Assembly: GCA_964478165.1 (NCBI GenBank)
Contig: CAYZGU010000011.1
Coordinates: 62,001-126,000 of the forward strand
Source of the DNA: CAYZGU01 sp964478165
GTDB taxonomy: Bacteria; Poribacteria; WGA-4E; JAJDTR01
Reading direction: 5' to 3'
Length of the DNA: 64,000 bases
The position numbers and the translations under genes are program-made. How positions within the stretch are numbered: position 1 is the first letter of the stretch; each line of letters starts with the position of its first letter. Under the pieces are notes generated by a model that saw only the letters and a list, made by a program, of their open reading frames with translations, was not told the origin of the DNA and did not search any database. Positions 19,089 through 28,449 of this stretch are shown piece by piece.

Positions 19089-20111
19089 ATGGTCCAAGTT
19101 GAACACCTAACGAAGAATTATGGTCGGATTGAGGCACTGGAAGACATCTCATTCCATGTCGACAAGGGTGAAGTTGTGGGTTTTCTCGGCCCCAACGGCG
19201 CAGGCAAAACCACAGCCATGCGAATTTTAACTTGCTTTATGCCTCCGAGTAGCGGAAGGGCAACCGTCGCCGGATACGATGTTTTCAAAGAATCTCTTGA
19301 GGTTCGAAAGCACATTGGTTATCTACCCGAGAATGTACCACTCTATCCAGAGATGACTGTGTCGGGTTATCTCAAGTATATATCGAGAATCAAAGGACTA
19401 CCTCGAAGTCAACGTGCCAGTCGATTGGATGTGGCTATAGAGGCATGCGGACTTGAAGAACGACATAATCAAATCATCGGTCAGTTATCCAAGGGCTACC
19501 GCCAGCGCGTCGGTCTAGCACAGGCCCTTATTCACGATCCACAAGTAATCATTCTCGACGAACCAACCTCGGGATTGGATCCACGCCAGATTATCGAGAT
19601 TCGTGAACTCATCAAGGAACTTGGTAAGGAACACACTATTATTCTCAGCACTCACATCCTGCCTGAAGCAAGCATGACTTGCAAACGATTAATTATCATC
19701 AACAAGGGGCGGATTACGGGTGATGTCAGGTTATCCGCTGGACGTGCGGTCTCTATTCACACCAGCGAACATGATAGGATAGAACTCGGGGATGGAAAGA
19801 TGCTCTATCTCGAGATTTGCGGACCAGCACAAAAAGTCATAACGGTCCTAGAAGCTATGCCAAGTGTTCGTAAAGCAGTACAACAGAAACGCATCTCTAG
19901 CGACGTCCACATCTTCCATGTGGACTACTGCGGACAAGTGGATGTTCGAGGGAAAATTGCGTCAGAAATTATACAGAACGGATGGAATCTCCTGGAAATG
20001 CGTTCTGTGGAAATCACCCTCGAGGAAATATTTCTAAAGTTAACAGGGAATGATACAAGAGAAAGATCCGAACCTCTTCAAAACAACTCTGAGCATAGAA
20101 ACCCAACTTAA
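19089..20111 (+). CDS. ABC transporter ATP-binding protein (GldA/NatA-like)
   Basis: A 340-residue ATPase with Walker A GPNGAGKTT, Q-loop region YLPENVPLYPEM, signature LSKGYRQRVGLAQAL, Walker B VIILDEPTSGLDP and switch His in STHILPEA. After residue ~215 there is a C-terminal regulatory extension, as in ABC-2 export ATPases. Such ATPases normally work with an ABC-2 permease, but the next gene is a cytochrome and no permease is present here, so the partner is elsewhere or lost. The ATG has no strong Shine-Dalgarno site. Confidence 0.9.
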   Translation: MVQVEHLTKNYGRIEALEDISFHVDKGEVVGFLGPNGAGKTTAMRILTCFMPPSSGRATVAGYDVFKESLEVRKHIGYLPENVPLYPEMTVSGYLKYISRIKGLPRSQRASRLDVAIEACGLEERHNQIIGQLSKGYRQRVGLAQALIHDPQVIILDEPTSGLDPRQIIEIRELIKELGKEHTIILSTHILPEASMTCKRLIIINKGRITGDVRLSAGRAVSIHTSEHDRIELGDGKMLYLEICGPAQKVITVLEAMPSVRKAVQQKRISSDVHIFHVDYCGQVDVRGKIASEIIQNGWNLLEMRSVEITLEEIFLKLTGNDTRERSEPLQNNSEHRNPT

Positions 20112-20150
20112 CCAAACCCCAGCGTAAAATGACGGAGCGCATAGAAACGC

Positions 20151-22991
20151 ATGAAACACTGGAAAAAACTATCGTTTTTTGGCTTTCTCGTCCTCTTGCT
20201 GAATAGTGGTTACCTGATTAGCTTGGGTGAACCAACTCTGTTTTACATTTCTAACGTACTACTCCATGTTGTCCTCGGTATCCTACTGATCGCCCCATTT
20301 TTCCGCCATTGTCTCGCCGCTTTTACCACGATGCCAGTGATTGGTAAAATTGGCATAGGATTTTTGACAATTGGAATCGTTTCCGGCGGATTCCTTATGA
20401 TTTTTGGTGCGATAACACCGCATCGTTGGATCCTCATCCTTCACATCGTAACAACGACCTTTGGTGTCGCTGCATTTTTTGTGTCTCTCCTTATTTCAGC
20501 GACACGACCCCACGCCTCAATTTCCTTAAGAAAAGCTGCGAAAACTACGGGAATCATACTCGGAATCTCTGTTCTTTTTCCTATCGGTGCAAGAACCCTC
20601 CAGCATTATCGTCCCAATCCAGATTATCTCATCAAAAATCCATCGTCGCCGCCAGCAAGTATGTATGAAGAGGGTGGTGGCAGCGGTGGACATTTTTTCC
20701 CTGGGTCGGTTGAAACAGCTTCTGGCGGTCTCATCCCTACCGATTTTTTCCTAACTTCGCACACGTGTGCCGAAAGCAACTGCCATCCGGATATCTACGA
20801 GCAGTGGAGTGAATCCGCGCATCATTTCGCATCCTTTAACAATCAATGGTATCGTAAGTCGATTATGTATATGCAGGAGGTAAACGGCATTCAACCAACC
20901 AAGTGGTGTGGAGGGTGTCATGATCTTGCTGTTCTACTCAACGGTATAATGGACAAACCCATTCGAGAAAACATACAGACTCCTGCCGCGCAAGCTGGAT
21001 TGACCTGTGTTGCATGTCACTCTATCGAGAAGGTGAAAGACACAATGGGGAATAATGGATTTGTGATAAAATATCCCCCACTTCATGAAATCGCCGCCAG
21101 CGAAAATCCACTCGTTCGCAAGCTCCACAACTACCTCATCCGCCTAGACCCAGAACCGCACCGAAAGAGCTTTCTAAAGCCATTCCATCGGCAGAATACC
21201 GCTGAATTTTGCTCTTCCTGTCACAAGGTGCATCTCGATGAACCAGTAAACAATTTTCGTTGGTTCCGTGGATTCGACGACTACGGTCAGTGGCAATCCA
21301 GCGGTGTCTCTCACCAGGGTGCCTTATCTTTTTATTATCCCGATCGCCCTAAGAAATGTACTGACTGCCATATGCAACTCGTCTCATCATCGGATGCGGG
21401 TAACATTAACGGAAAAGTTCACAATCACCGTTTTCCGGCGGCAAATACTGCGCTCCCGTTTGTAAATAAGCATCCAAAGCAACTTAAGGCTGTGACTGAC
21501 TTTCTACAGGACAATCAGGTAACGGTGGACATCTTCGCCGTAAGTCCAGCAACACCCATTCAGCTTGCGCATAACACGTCGGGGAAAAACCGTCCAACCG
21601 TGTTGAGCATGACAGGAGAAGAGGACACTCGCGGGCACGCCGCCGGCACGGTGACAGACCTATCAACAATCGTCGCACCGCTCAATCGATCCAATGCCAT
21701 CGTACAGCGTGGAGAAGACATTCGAGTTGACGTGGTTGTTCGAACACGGGGCGTAGGACATCGATTCCCCTCCGGCACAATAGATGCCTTCGATATTTGG
21801 TTAGAATTGAAAGCGATTGATGAAAATGGGAAAGTTCTCTTCTGGAGTGGTATGATCGAGGACGAGAATGGAAATGGTCCTGTTGATGAGGGCGCACATT
21901 TCTATCGCGCTTACATGTTGGATGAGCACGGAAACTTGATTAACAAACGCAACGCCTGGGCAGCACGGACAGTTCTTTATGCTCGCACTATTCCACCCGG
22001 CGCTGCGGACACGGTTCACTATCGCCTGTCCATCCCGTCCAACTGTGGCGAGCAGATCTTCCTCCATGCGAAGCTAAATTATCGTAAATTCAATTGGTGG
22101 CATACACAGTGGGCATATGCCGGAATTCGCGATCCCGAGGATACAGATTTCGAAGTCGACAAGGGGTACGACGACGGACAATGGATATTTGCCGGAGACA
22201 CATCAAATGTGGCGGGAGAGATCAAGGGAATTCCAAATTTGCCAATCGTCGTAATGGCAGAGGACAGGACAACGCTCAAGGTCGCATCTAGTGGTGCAGA
22301 TGGCAGTTATCCGAAATCTACGAATTACAATTTTCAATCCAATGACCGTGAACGTTGGAACGACTATGGTATTGGTTTGTTCCTACAGGGAGATCTCAAG
22401 GGGGCTGAGGCCGTTTTTCTTAAGGTCACAGAGCTTGAACCCGATTACATGGACGGATGGATAAACGTCGCTCGATGTCGCATCCGTGAAGGCAATATTA
22501 AAGGGGCCCAGGAAATGCTCCGAAATGCCTTTGAGATTCAGAGGACATTATCATCTGACAACCCTCATCGTGCAAAAGTACACTATTTTAATGCTCTTGT
22601 CAAAAAGGCAGAGGGAAAATATGAAGTGGCTCTTGAGCATTTACAACTAGCTGCAGCCCAATTCCCCCGAGATCGCATCGTGCGGAACGAAATCGGACGC
22701 CTACTCTTCCTTCAGCGCAAATATGAAGAAGCGCTCGAAGAATTCCAGAAAACGATCGCCGTTGATCCAGAAGATTTGGACGCTCACTATAACATGATGC
22801 TCTGCTATCGAGCGCTCAAAAACCCGTCTATGGCAGCAAAAGAACAGAAATTATATATGCGGTTCAAAGCGGATGAATCCGTTGATGCAATCACCGGAAT
22901 TACTCGTCGCGCGGATTCTCATGCCAATCTGGAACGTCAGAGGATTCACGAACACTCTTCCGCCGTAAACTTCCAGGACGTGAATGATTAA
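20151..22991 (+). CDS. Membrane-anchored multiheme cytochrome c with C-terminal TPR repeats
   Basis: A 946-residue protein. Residues 1-150 hold about five membrane helices. Then come five candidate heme-c sites: one CX4CH (CAESNCH, ~206) and four CX2CH (CGGCH ~253, CVACH ~286, CSSCH ~355, CTDCH ~404). A beta-rich middle domain follows (~480-720), and tetratricopeptide repeats occupy ~740-925 (NDYGIGLFLQGDLKGAEAVF, RLLFLQRKYEEALEEFQ). The layout resembles cytochrome-c554-like proteins that carry TPRs. It should sit in the inner membrane with hemes in the periplasm and take part in electron transfer; the donor and acceptor are unknown. It overlaps the M28 peptidase gene by 8 nt. Confidence 0.85.
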   Translation: MKHWKKLSFFGFLVLLLNSGYLISLGEPTLFYISNVLLHVVLGILLIAPFFRHCLAAFTTMPVIGKIGIGFLTIGIVSGGFLMIFGAITPHRWILILHIVTTTFGVAAFFVSLLISATRPHASISLRKAAKTTGIILGISVLFPIGARTLQHYRPNPDYLIKNPSSPPASMYEEGGGSGGHFFPGSVETASGGLIPTDFFLTSHTCAESNCHPDIYEQWSESAHHFASFNNQWYRKSIMYMQEVNGIQPTKWCGGCHDLAVLLNGIMDKPIRENIQTPAAQAGLTCVACHSIEKVKDTMGNNGFVIKYPPLHEIAASENPLVRKLHNYLIRLDPEPHRKSFLKPFHRQNTAEFCSSCHKVHLDEPVNNFRWFRGFDDYGQWQSSGVSHQGALSFYYPDRPKKCTDCHMQLVSSSDAGNINGKVHNHRFPAANTALPFVNKHPKQLKAVTDFLQDNQVTVDIFAVSPATPIQLAHNTSGKNRPTVLSMTGEEDTRGHAAGTVTDLSTIVAPLNRSNAIVQRGEDIRVDVVVRTRGVGHRFPSGTIDAFDIWLELKAIDENGKVLFWSGMIEDENGNGPVDEGAHFYRAYMLDEHGNLINKRNAWAARTVLYARTIPPGAADTVHYRLSIPSNCGEQIFLHAKLNYRKFNWWHTQWAYAGIRDPEDTDFEVDKGYDDGQWIFAGDTSNVAGEIKGIPNLPIVVMAEDRTTLKVASSGADGSYPKSTNYNFQSNDRERWNDYGIGLFLQGDLKGAEAVFLKVTELEPDYMDGWINVARCRIREGNIKGAQEMLRNAFEIQRTLSSDNPHRAKVHYFNALVKKAEGKYEVALEHLQLAAAQFPRDRIVRNEIGRLLFLQRKYEEALEEFQKTIAVDPEDLDAHYNMMLCYRALKNPSMAAKEQKLYMRFKADESVDAITGITRRADSHANLERQRIHEHSSAVNFQDVND

Positions 22992-24579
22992 CCTATCCCC
23001 CACTTATCTACTCGCGATGAAAAATCTCAGATTTTTTCCGTCCATAAGGTATAGATGCCAGTATACCATCGCGCTGTTACTATTCGGCATTTCTTCGATG
23101 GTCCTTGCCGATCGAGGTGAAGACATTCTTCCCTTAATACAGACCGAAGCGCTGAGAGCACACATTATCGCCCTACAGGAAAATGTGAGACATGGAAAAT
23201 TCCAGACTGCTTACAACACAAGAAGCGCCTATAACCGCGAAGCGTCAGACAACGCCGCTACATACATTGCGACGCAGTTCCGAAAATCGCCGCGGCTCAA
23301 TGTTGACTTTGAGGATTTCAATGGCATGAAGAATGTGATCGCCACATTACCACCCCGCCTTCAACCATCAAGCAATCGGATTTTCATACTCTGTGCGCAT
23401 TACGACGCAAAAGCGGACCGCGATAGTAATTGGAATCCCCTAATTTCAGAAGCTCCCGGTGCAGACGACAACGCGACAGGTGTTGCAGCAATGCTTGAGA
23501 TTGCTAACGTCTTGAGTCAATTTGATTATGAACATGAATTACGATTCATAGCTTTCGCTGGAAAAGAAATTGGGCTAGTAGGAAGCCGTTACCACGCACG
23601 CAACGCATCTCAAGCCGGGGAGAATATTGTGGCAGTGTACAATCTCGACATGATTGGTTTTAACTGGGAAAACGATCAAGTCGAGATTGTACAGAATGAT
23701 TCTGTGCGGTGGATAAACGATGCGTTTTTGCTTGCCAACAGGTGGTATACTCTCGGGTTGGAGGTTCGGGGAGTGCGGGAGAACTCGGTCAATAGTGGAG
23801 ACCATACGTCCTTCTGGGAAAACGGGTACCGTGCGGTAATGATCACCGAGAGTGCAGTTCCAAGTAGGAATTCAGCGGGATATCGAGCCAATTTATTTTA
23901 TCACACTTCCAACGACACCCTTGACAGGATTAACTTAAATCTGGTAAGGAAAATCGCGCAACTCGTACTCGTAACAATGAACAGCCTAGCAGATATGCCG
24001 AGCGAAATAGACACAACGATGCCCCAGGTTATTATCGACCCACAGCCTTTCGTCAGAGAAAACCCGGTGCAAATCACCGGAAAGTTCAGGACTTCTTTGC
24101 CAATCTACATCATCGTCCATCCGGGCAATCTCAGTGCAGAAGTCAATCGAGCAAATAGCACATATACAGCAACGGTGCCGTTAAGGATCGGCAGGAACCA
24201 TCTGCGGATCGCTGCAGTACACCCACTTGGCGCCCGATCAGTTGAGCAAACAATTGTATTCGAACCTGATTTTGAATTGCAAAGCGCTATTGTTTTTCCA
24301 AATCCATCTCGCAATGTTGATGAGTTAATCGTGTTCCGGGCAGAGACAAATCTATCAATCGAAAAAATGGAGGTTTTCATCTACGCATCGGACGGGACAC
24401 TGGTAAAGCGAATCCTAGGGGTGACGGATTCCTCCGAATCGAGAATCTGGCGAACATGGTGGAATCAAAAAACAAATATCGGTCTGTCCGTCGCCTCAGG
24501 GGTTTACGTGTGTCAATTTGAACTTTTTGTGAGAGGTAGGAAGTACACACGCCATAGAAAACTAGCGATTATTCGGTAG
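22984..24579 (+). CDS. M28-family zinc peptidase with FlgD/sorting-like C-terminal domain; catalytic Glu replaced
   Basis: 531 residues: an N-terminal signal/anchor (TIALLLFGISSMVLA), an M28 aminopeptidase domain (~50-340), a beta domain (~350-420) and a C-terminal FlgD-Ig-like module (VFPNPSRNVDELIVFRAE...). Zinc ligands are visible: H139 and D141 in CAHYDA, Asp in PGADDNATG, E195, Asp in NLDMIGF and His in FYHTSND. In the family the zinc Glu is preceded by a second Glu acting as general base (GEE); here residue 194 is Lys (AGKEIGLVGS; AAA codon at 23563-23565). That should strongly reduce catalysis. The start at 22984 overlaps the cytochrome gene; a later in-frame Met (residue 12) is an alternative. 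Confidence 0.82.
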   Translation: MINLSPTYLLAMKNLRFFPSIRYRCQYTIALLLFGISSMVLADRGEDILPLIQTEALRAHIIALQENVRHGKFQTAYNTRSAYNREASDNAATYIATQFRKSPRLNVDFEDFNGMKNVIATLPPRLQPSSNRIFILCAHYDAKADRDSNWNPLISEAPGADDNATGVAAMLEIANVLSQFDYEHELRFIAFAGKEIGLVGSRYHARNASQAGENIVAVYNLDMIGFNWENDQVEIVQNDSVRWINDAFLLANRWYTLGLEVRGVRENSVNSGDHTSFWENGYRAVMITESAVPSRNSAGYRANLFYHTSNDTLDRINLNLVRKIAQLVLVTMNSLADMPSEIDTTMPQVIIDPQPFVRENPVQITGKFRTSLPIYIIVHPGNLSAEVNRANSTYTATVPLRIGRNHLRIAAVHPLGARSVEQTIVFEPDFELQSAIVFPNPSRNVDELIVFRAETNLSIEKMEVFIYASDGTLVKRILGVTDSSESRIWRTWWNQKTNIGLSVASGVYVCQFELFVRGRKYTRHRKLAIIR

Positions 24580-24609
24580 GAATTGTAATAACGACAAGGC
24601 AAATTACAA

Positions 24610-24639
24610 TGGACAAAATAGATGGGATTATGTTATAAT
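24610..24639 (+). promoter_or_regulatory. rpsT promoter
   Basis: TGGACA (24610-24615), an 18-nt spacer, TATAAT (24634-24639). The leader contains a CAGGTTA/TAACCTG stem (24651-24679), which could contribute to leader regulation. Confidence 0.6.
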
Positions 24640-24830
24640 CCGTGTCCATTCAGGTTACAACTGAGATTTAGCTAACCTGTGCAATGCATTTTTGTTGAAC
24701 TGGTATCGCATCGGACCAGTAGAAATCAAATGGAAAGATGACAACTAAAGGATTAACTCTCAGCTCTCACTTTATTTGATTCATCGCGAGGCAAATGAAA
24801 CTACAATGCTGAGAACGGAGGTGACTTGAT

Positions 24831-25100
24831 TTGCCCACAAGAAAATCTGCAATGAAGCACATACGTGCGGATGCAAAAAAGGCTGAAACAAACAGACGAC
24901 GGAAAATGCGCTTGAGAACAGCGCTAAAGAAGACGGAGGCTGCAATTAGCGCTCAAGATTCCGAGCTTGCTCAGGAATTATGCCGTCAGGCCTCCGGGCA
25001 CCTTGACAGAGCCGCGCAGAAAGGCGTTATCAAGAAGGGCACTGCCAACCGTCGGAAAGCACGCCTTGCGCAAAAGTTAAACGACCTCGCCACAGCTTAA
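24831..25100 (+). CDS. rpsT: 30S ribosomal protein S20
   Basis: An 89-residue basic helical protein of the small subunit that binds 16S rRNA early in assembly. Typical S20 features are the PTRKSAMKHIRADAKK start and the KGVIKKGTANRRKARLAQK end. It starts with TTG placed 8 nt after a perfect GGAGGTGA. A UUG start on rpsT is also known in E. coli, where it is linked to autogenous control of translation; whether that applies here is inference. Monocistronic, with its own promoter. Confidence 0.96.
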   Translation: MPTRKSAMKHIRADAKKAETNRRRKMRLRTALKKTEAAISAQDSELAQELCRQASGHLDRAAQKGVIKKGTANRRKARLAQKLNDLATA

Positions 25101-25580
25101 CTTCGAACCAGCTATTCTCAAACAACATGTGCCGTAGGATTCGCACCGTTTCTGCACACGTCCCGACACACATCAGCTAGGTTAGTGCGCGCAATCCAGT
25201 GTTGGCAAATCTGATGACAAAGAGGACCGGACCCGATGGAGCTAATCGTTGTTTATTGGCTCAGTTCACACACCTCGCACCGACAATTGCACAACTCGAT
25301 AAGATTACAGCACCGAAACGCGATGGGGATTGTGTGAAATTTGCTTTTAATCGGGACTGAGGTTTCAGACTTGTGGCACGCAAGCGCTGCACTAATATGA
25401 CGTTCCATTTCCCACCAATTTCACACTGACAATCTAATCTGTAGATTAATACAATTATCCTGTTTCTAGATTTCATACTGACACCGTGCAGTGCCACTAC
25501 TTCGTACGAACACCAACGGCACACCTCTAACTCGCCAGATTAAGACAACGTTTTTACCAACGATGGGCAGTTTTTCTCGT
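25101..25580. other. Intergenic stretch, nothing recognised
   Basis: No frame with convincing coding character, RNA gene or repeat was found between rpsT and the hairpin at 25581. Confidence 0.4.
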
Positions 25581-25615
25581 GAGATAGACTCAGTTTCCGC
25601 AACTGAGTCTATCTC
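25581..25615. terminator. Strong hairpin at the 3' end of the PHP gene (15-bp perfect stem)
   Basis: GAGATAGACTCAGTT and its exact complement flank a 5-nt loop (TCCGC). It begins 17 nt beyond the PHP gene stop (minus strand). A T5 run lies on its left flank on the plus strand, so read on the minus strand it is followed by A rather than U; it is not a canonical rho-independent terminator, but its placement fits 3'-end formation. Confidence 0.55.
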
Positions 25616-25631
25616 GCACCATATGCATGAT

Positions 25632-26525
25632 TCAAAAGAAGAACGGATTCGACCACGCTTTTTTCCCCTCTTGATCTACAATCTCGACGCGCACATATTT
25701 CGTGCTATTTGGAACGTCGTATTCTGCTTCAGTCAAGAGTTCTCCCACAGGAGCAAGGAAATGTTTTCCACGGTTAGCCTGTCCTTTGAAGACAATTGAG
25801 CGAGCGGGCGAGCATTTAACTGCAATTCGCTGTCCCTTCTCACCGGCATCCACAACATCAAGATTAATGATTTCCGGACCGAGCGTTGAATAGAATGCGC
25901 CGGCACGAAATGCATTCATAATAGCATCAATAGTGAGCTCAGGCGATTTCACCATCACCCAGGCATGAAAACAGTCATGCTCGGTGCCATGCGCATCATC
26001 GGCTGCAATACCAACGACAGGTCCGACACGATCTAACACATCATCCCATGCCTGTTCGGAGAATCCCTTGCCACAGAGATTCATACAGGTATCATTGTAT
26101 ACTTCGATAGCAAAATAGCCATCTAGTTGTTCGTAATCCCGAATGGTATGCCCACACCAATAAGGATGACAAAGTACGGCCGCACCGCCTTGCGCATTGA
26201 TCTCAGCAAGTACTTCGTTAGGATGTAGTTCAGCACAGTTAATACGATCGTGGAGATTCATGGCAACGATATGATATGTACCACCCCCATATGGATTCTC
26301 GGGGTGAACCTCACTACCTGAAATCGCCAGAAACTTCTCGTCACTAAATGCAGATACATCGTTAACTTTCCGATGATCGGTCAACACTAAGAAGTCGTAT
26401 CCGGTTTGCCGGTATGCGTCAAAACGTTCTCCCATGGAAAGCCTGCCGTCAGATTCAGTACTGTGGCTGTGCGTATTACCGCGATACCATTGTCCAGGTT
26501 GCTCGAACGGATTTACATAAGCCAT
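25632..26525 (-). CDS. PHP-domain phosphoesterase
   Basis: A 297-residue polymerase-and-histidinol-phosphatase-type metal hydrolase. Metal ligands occur in family order: THSHSTESDG (HxH...D), VLTDHRK, Glu in ISGSEVHPE, His in VLCHPYWCGH, and DDAH in IAADDAHG. It should hydrolyse a phosphoester using three metals; free-standing PHP proteins include nucleoside 3',5'-bisphosphate phosphatases, but this one's substrate is not readable. The C-terminal ~80 residues form an added beta domain. The ATG is not preceded by a strong ribosome-binding site. It stands alone on the minus strand. Confidence 0.85.
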   Translation of the reverse strand: MAYVNPFEQPGQWYRGNTHSHSTESDGRLSMGERFDAYRQTGYDFLVLTDHRKVNDVSAFSDEKFLAISGSEVHPENPYGGGTYHIVAMNLHDRINCAELHPNEVLAEINAQGGAAVLCHPYWCGHTIRDYEQLDGYFAIEVYNDTCMNLCGKGFSEQAWDDVLDRVGPVVGIAADDAHGTEHDCFHAWVMVKSPELTIDAIMNAFRAGAFYSTLGPEIINLDVVDAGEKGQRIAVKCSPARSIVFKGQANRGKHFLAPVGELLTEAEYDVPNSTKYVRVEIVDQEGKKAWSNPFFF

Positions 26526-26801
26526 GCTGCGGTCTCCTCGTCCTCTTCGGGTTGGGAATTAAGCGGTTCAACTTAGCGCCTCGACTGCTCAAGAGAGTTT
26601 ACTTCGAATCAGATGCCGAACCCTGAGCCCTTCATTCTAACATACTCCCTTTCCGAATGAAAAGCAAAAAATTATACAGGATTTGGTCATTGAGTGCATG
26701 CTATACATGTCCTATTGACCATTAAATTCTGGATTGCAGCTTTCCATCAAAGCCATGCTTGGAAGCATGAAATTATCCTTCTAACGTCTCATGAAAAGTT
26801 T

Positions 26802-26830
26802 TTGACAGCCTAGAGCGGTTGTGGTATAAT
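26802..26830 (+). promoter_or_regulatory. Consensus sigma70 promoter of the MoeB-rhodanese gene
   Basis: TTGACA (26802-26807) and TATAAT (26825-26830) are both exact consensus with a 17-nt spacer, about 97 nt upstream of the ATG. Confidence 0.8.
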
Positions 26831-26926
26831 CAGAGCATGGAGTAACCTAAACCAAACCTGCTCCTGAGACGAGTTTCTGTCGTCACCTCAGTCCAGATCA
26901 AGGGGGCTTCCAGAGGACTAGATTTT

Positions 26927-28126
26927 ATGAAATCATCCGCAGAACTTATTGAAGACATTAGAAAGGAGATCCCCGAAATCTCCGTTGACGAGGTAAAATC
27001 CGAGCAAGACCAGGATGCGGATTTCATTCTTCTTGATGTTCGAGACGACGACGAACGTCGCGCAGGATATATACCGGGAGCAATACATGTGACACGGGGA
27101 ATGCTCGAACTCTCGATTGACGATCATGTAACTGACCCAAACCAAAAAATTGTCCTTTATTGTGCTGGTGGTGTAAGGTCCCTCCTCGCCGCGAAGTCTC
27201 TTAAAGACATGGGCTACAAGGACACGGTGTCAATGGCAAATGGTTACCGTGGATGGTTAACTGCTGGCTACGCTACAACACAAGACAAATCCTTAACACA
27301 CCACCAACTAGATAGATATAGTCGTCATTTCATGCTCCGTCAGATTGGGGAAAAAGGGCAAGCAAAACTGCTGGAATCAAAAGTTTTACTTCTCGGCGCC
27401 GGAGGATTAGGTTCACCGGCCGCGGTATATCTGGCTGCAGCCGGGATCGGCACAATCGGAATTGTTGATTCGGATCTTGTTGAACTCAGCAACCTACAAC
27501 GACAGATTGCGCATCGCGCCGAATCCATTGGTACACCGAAAACACAATCAGCGACGACAACAATTAAATCGTTAAACCCCGACGTTGACGTCGTTCCTTA
27601 TCAAACGCGTCTGAAGGCCGATAACGTCATGGAAATTTTTAGTGATTATGACGTTATTGTTGATGGTTGTGACAACTTCCCAACGCGCTATCTTGTTAAT
27701 GACGCCGCGGTATTAACTCATAAAACGATCGTACACGGTAGTATCTCTGAATTTGAAGGACAGGTGACCGTGTTAAAACCCCATCATGGTCCGTGTTATC
27801 GTTGCATGTATCCTGCACCGCCGCCCCCGGGAATGGTCCCAAGCTGAAGTGAAGCGGGTGTCCTGGGCGTGCTCCCAGGCGTGGTTGGTGTAATGATGGC
27901 AACGGAAGCTATCAAGCTGTTGGTCGGAATCGGCCAGCCACTCGTTAATCGCTTAGTCCTCTATGATGCGCTACGAATGCATTTCCATGAGTTGAAAGTT
28001 ACGCGCGACGCAAGCTGTCCTGCCTGTGGACATAATCCTGAAATTACAGAATTGATTGGGGATTACGATGGATGGTATGAGAAATATTGGCTCGATTGCG
28101 CAGAAGACGGAGTAGCCGCCGACTAA
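26927..28126 (+). CDS. Rhodanese-MoeB/ThiF fusion, probable selenoprotein (UGA = Sec307)
   Basis: Predicted E1-like enzyme that adenylates the C-terminus of a ThiS/MoaD-type sulfur carrier and loads sulfur. It is read here as one 399-residue frame through an in-frame TGA (27845-27847). Residues 1-115 are a rhodanese domain (DVRDDDE, active Cys79 in YCAGGVRS). From ~125 comes a ThiF domain: YSRHFMLRQIGEKGQ, nucleotide loop LLGAGGLGSPAA, LSNLQRQI, VDGCDNFPTRYLVND, and zinc pairs C290/C293 (CYRC) and C364/C367 (CPAC). The TGA stands where the family has Cys in PSCxEAGVLGVLPG; everything after it, including the second zinc pair, is intact. A SECIS-like hairpin follows. The rhodanese is N-terminal, whereas MoeZ/Uba4 relatives carry it C-terminally. 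Nonsense mutation is the alternative reading. Confidence 0.8.
27862..27879 (+). promoter_or_regulatory. Candidate bacterial SECIS element
   Basis: The stem CCTGGG/CCCAGG closes a 6-nt loop CGTGCT. The apical loop starts 20 nt after the UGA and has G within its first two bases, which fits published rules for bacterial SECIS elements (apical loop about 16-37 nt after UGA, early loop G). It lies inside the coding frame, as bacterial SECIS elements do. Confidence 0.65.
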
Positions 28127-28184
28127 CAAATACTACGCCACACTCAGAGATTCAGGCGAGAAGGCTTTTGAAAGGATTGAACCC

Positions 28185-28430
28185 ATGTTACCTTGTCCGG
28201 ACTGTAATAATCCACTCACACAATTCCCAATCGAGCAATCCGACGTCGAATTAGTGGCTTGCGATAGCTGTCAAGTTGTCCTGCTGAACCGACCGGGACA
28301 GGAACTTGAGCGCGTTGATGATACATCGTTCGACAACCTCGTTGAGGCCTATGGAACCGCGTTCCCAATTGACGTTGATCCCCACACGGTAACGCTACCG
28401 GAAGAAGTCATCGACACACTGGATTCCTAA
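28185..28430 (+). CDS. Small zinc-ribbon protein (TFIIB-like)
   Basis: 81 residues. Two CxxC knuckles (C4/C7 in LPCPDC, C26/C29 in VACDSC) form a rubredoxin/TFIIB-like zinc ribbon; the rest is acidic and probably helical or unstructured (ELERVDDTSFDNLVEAYG). Function unknown; it may be a chaperone or regulatory adaptor. It follows the MoeB-like gene by 58 nt with AAAGGA before its ATG, so the two are probably cotranscribed. A hairpin follows its stop. Confidence 0.7.
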   Translation: MLPCPDCNNPLTQFPIEQSDVELVACDSCQVVLLNRPGQELERVDDTSFDNLVEAYGTAFPIDVDPHTVTLPEEVIDTLDS

Positions 28431-28449
28431 TAAGAATTGGGCACGGGAG

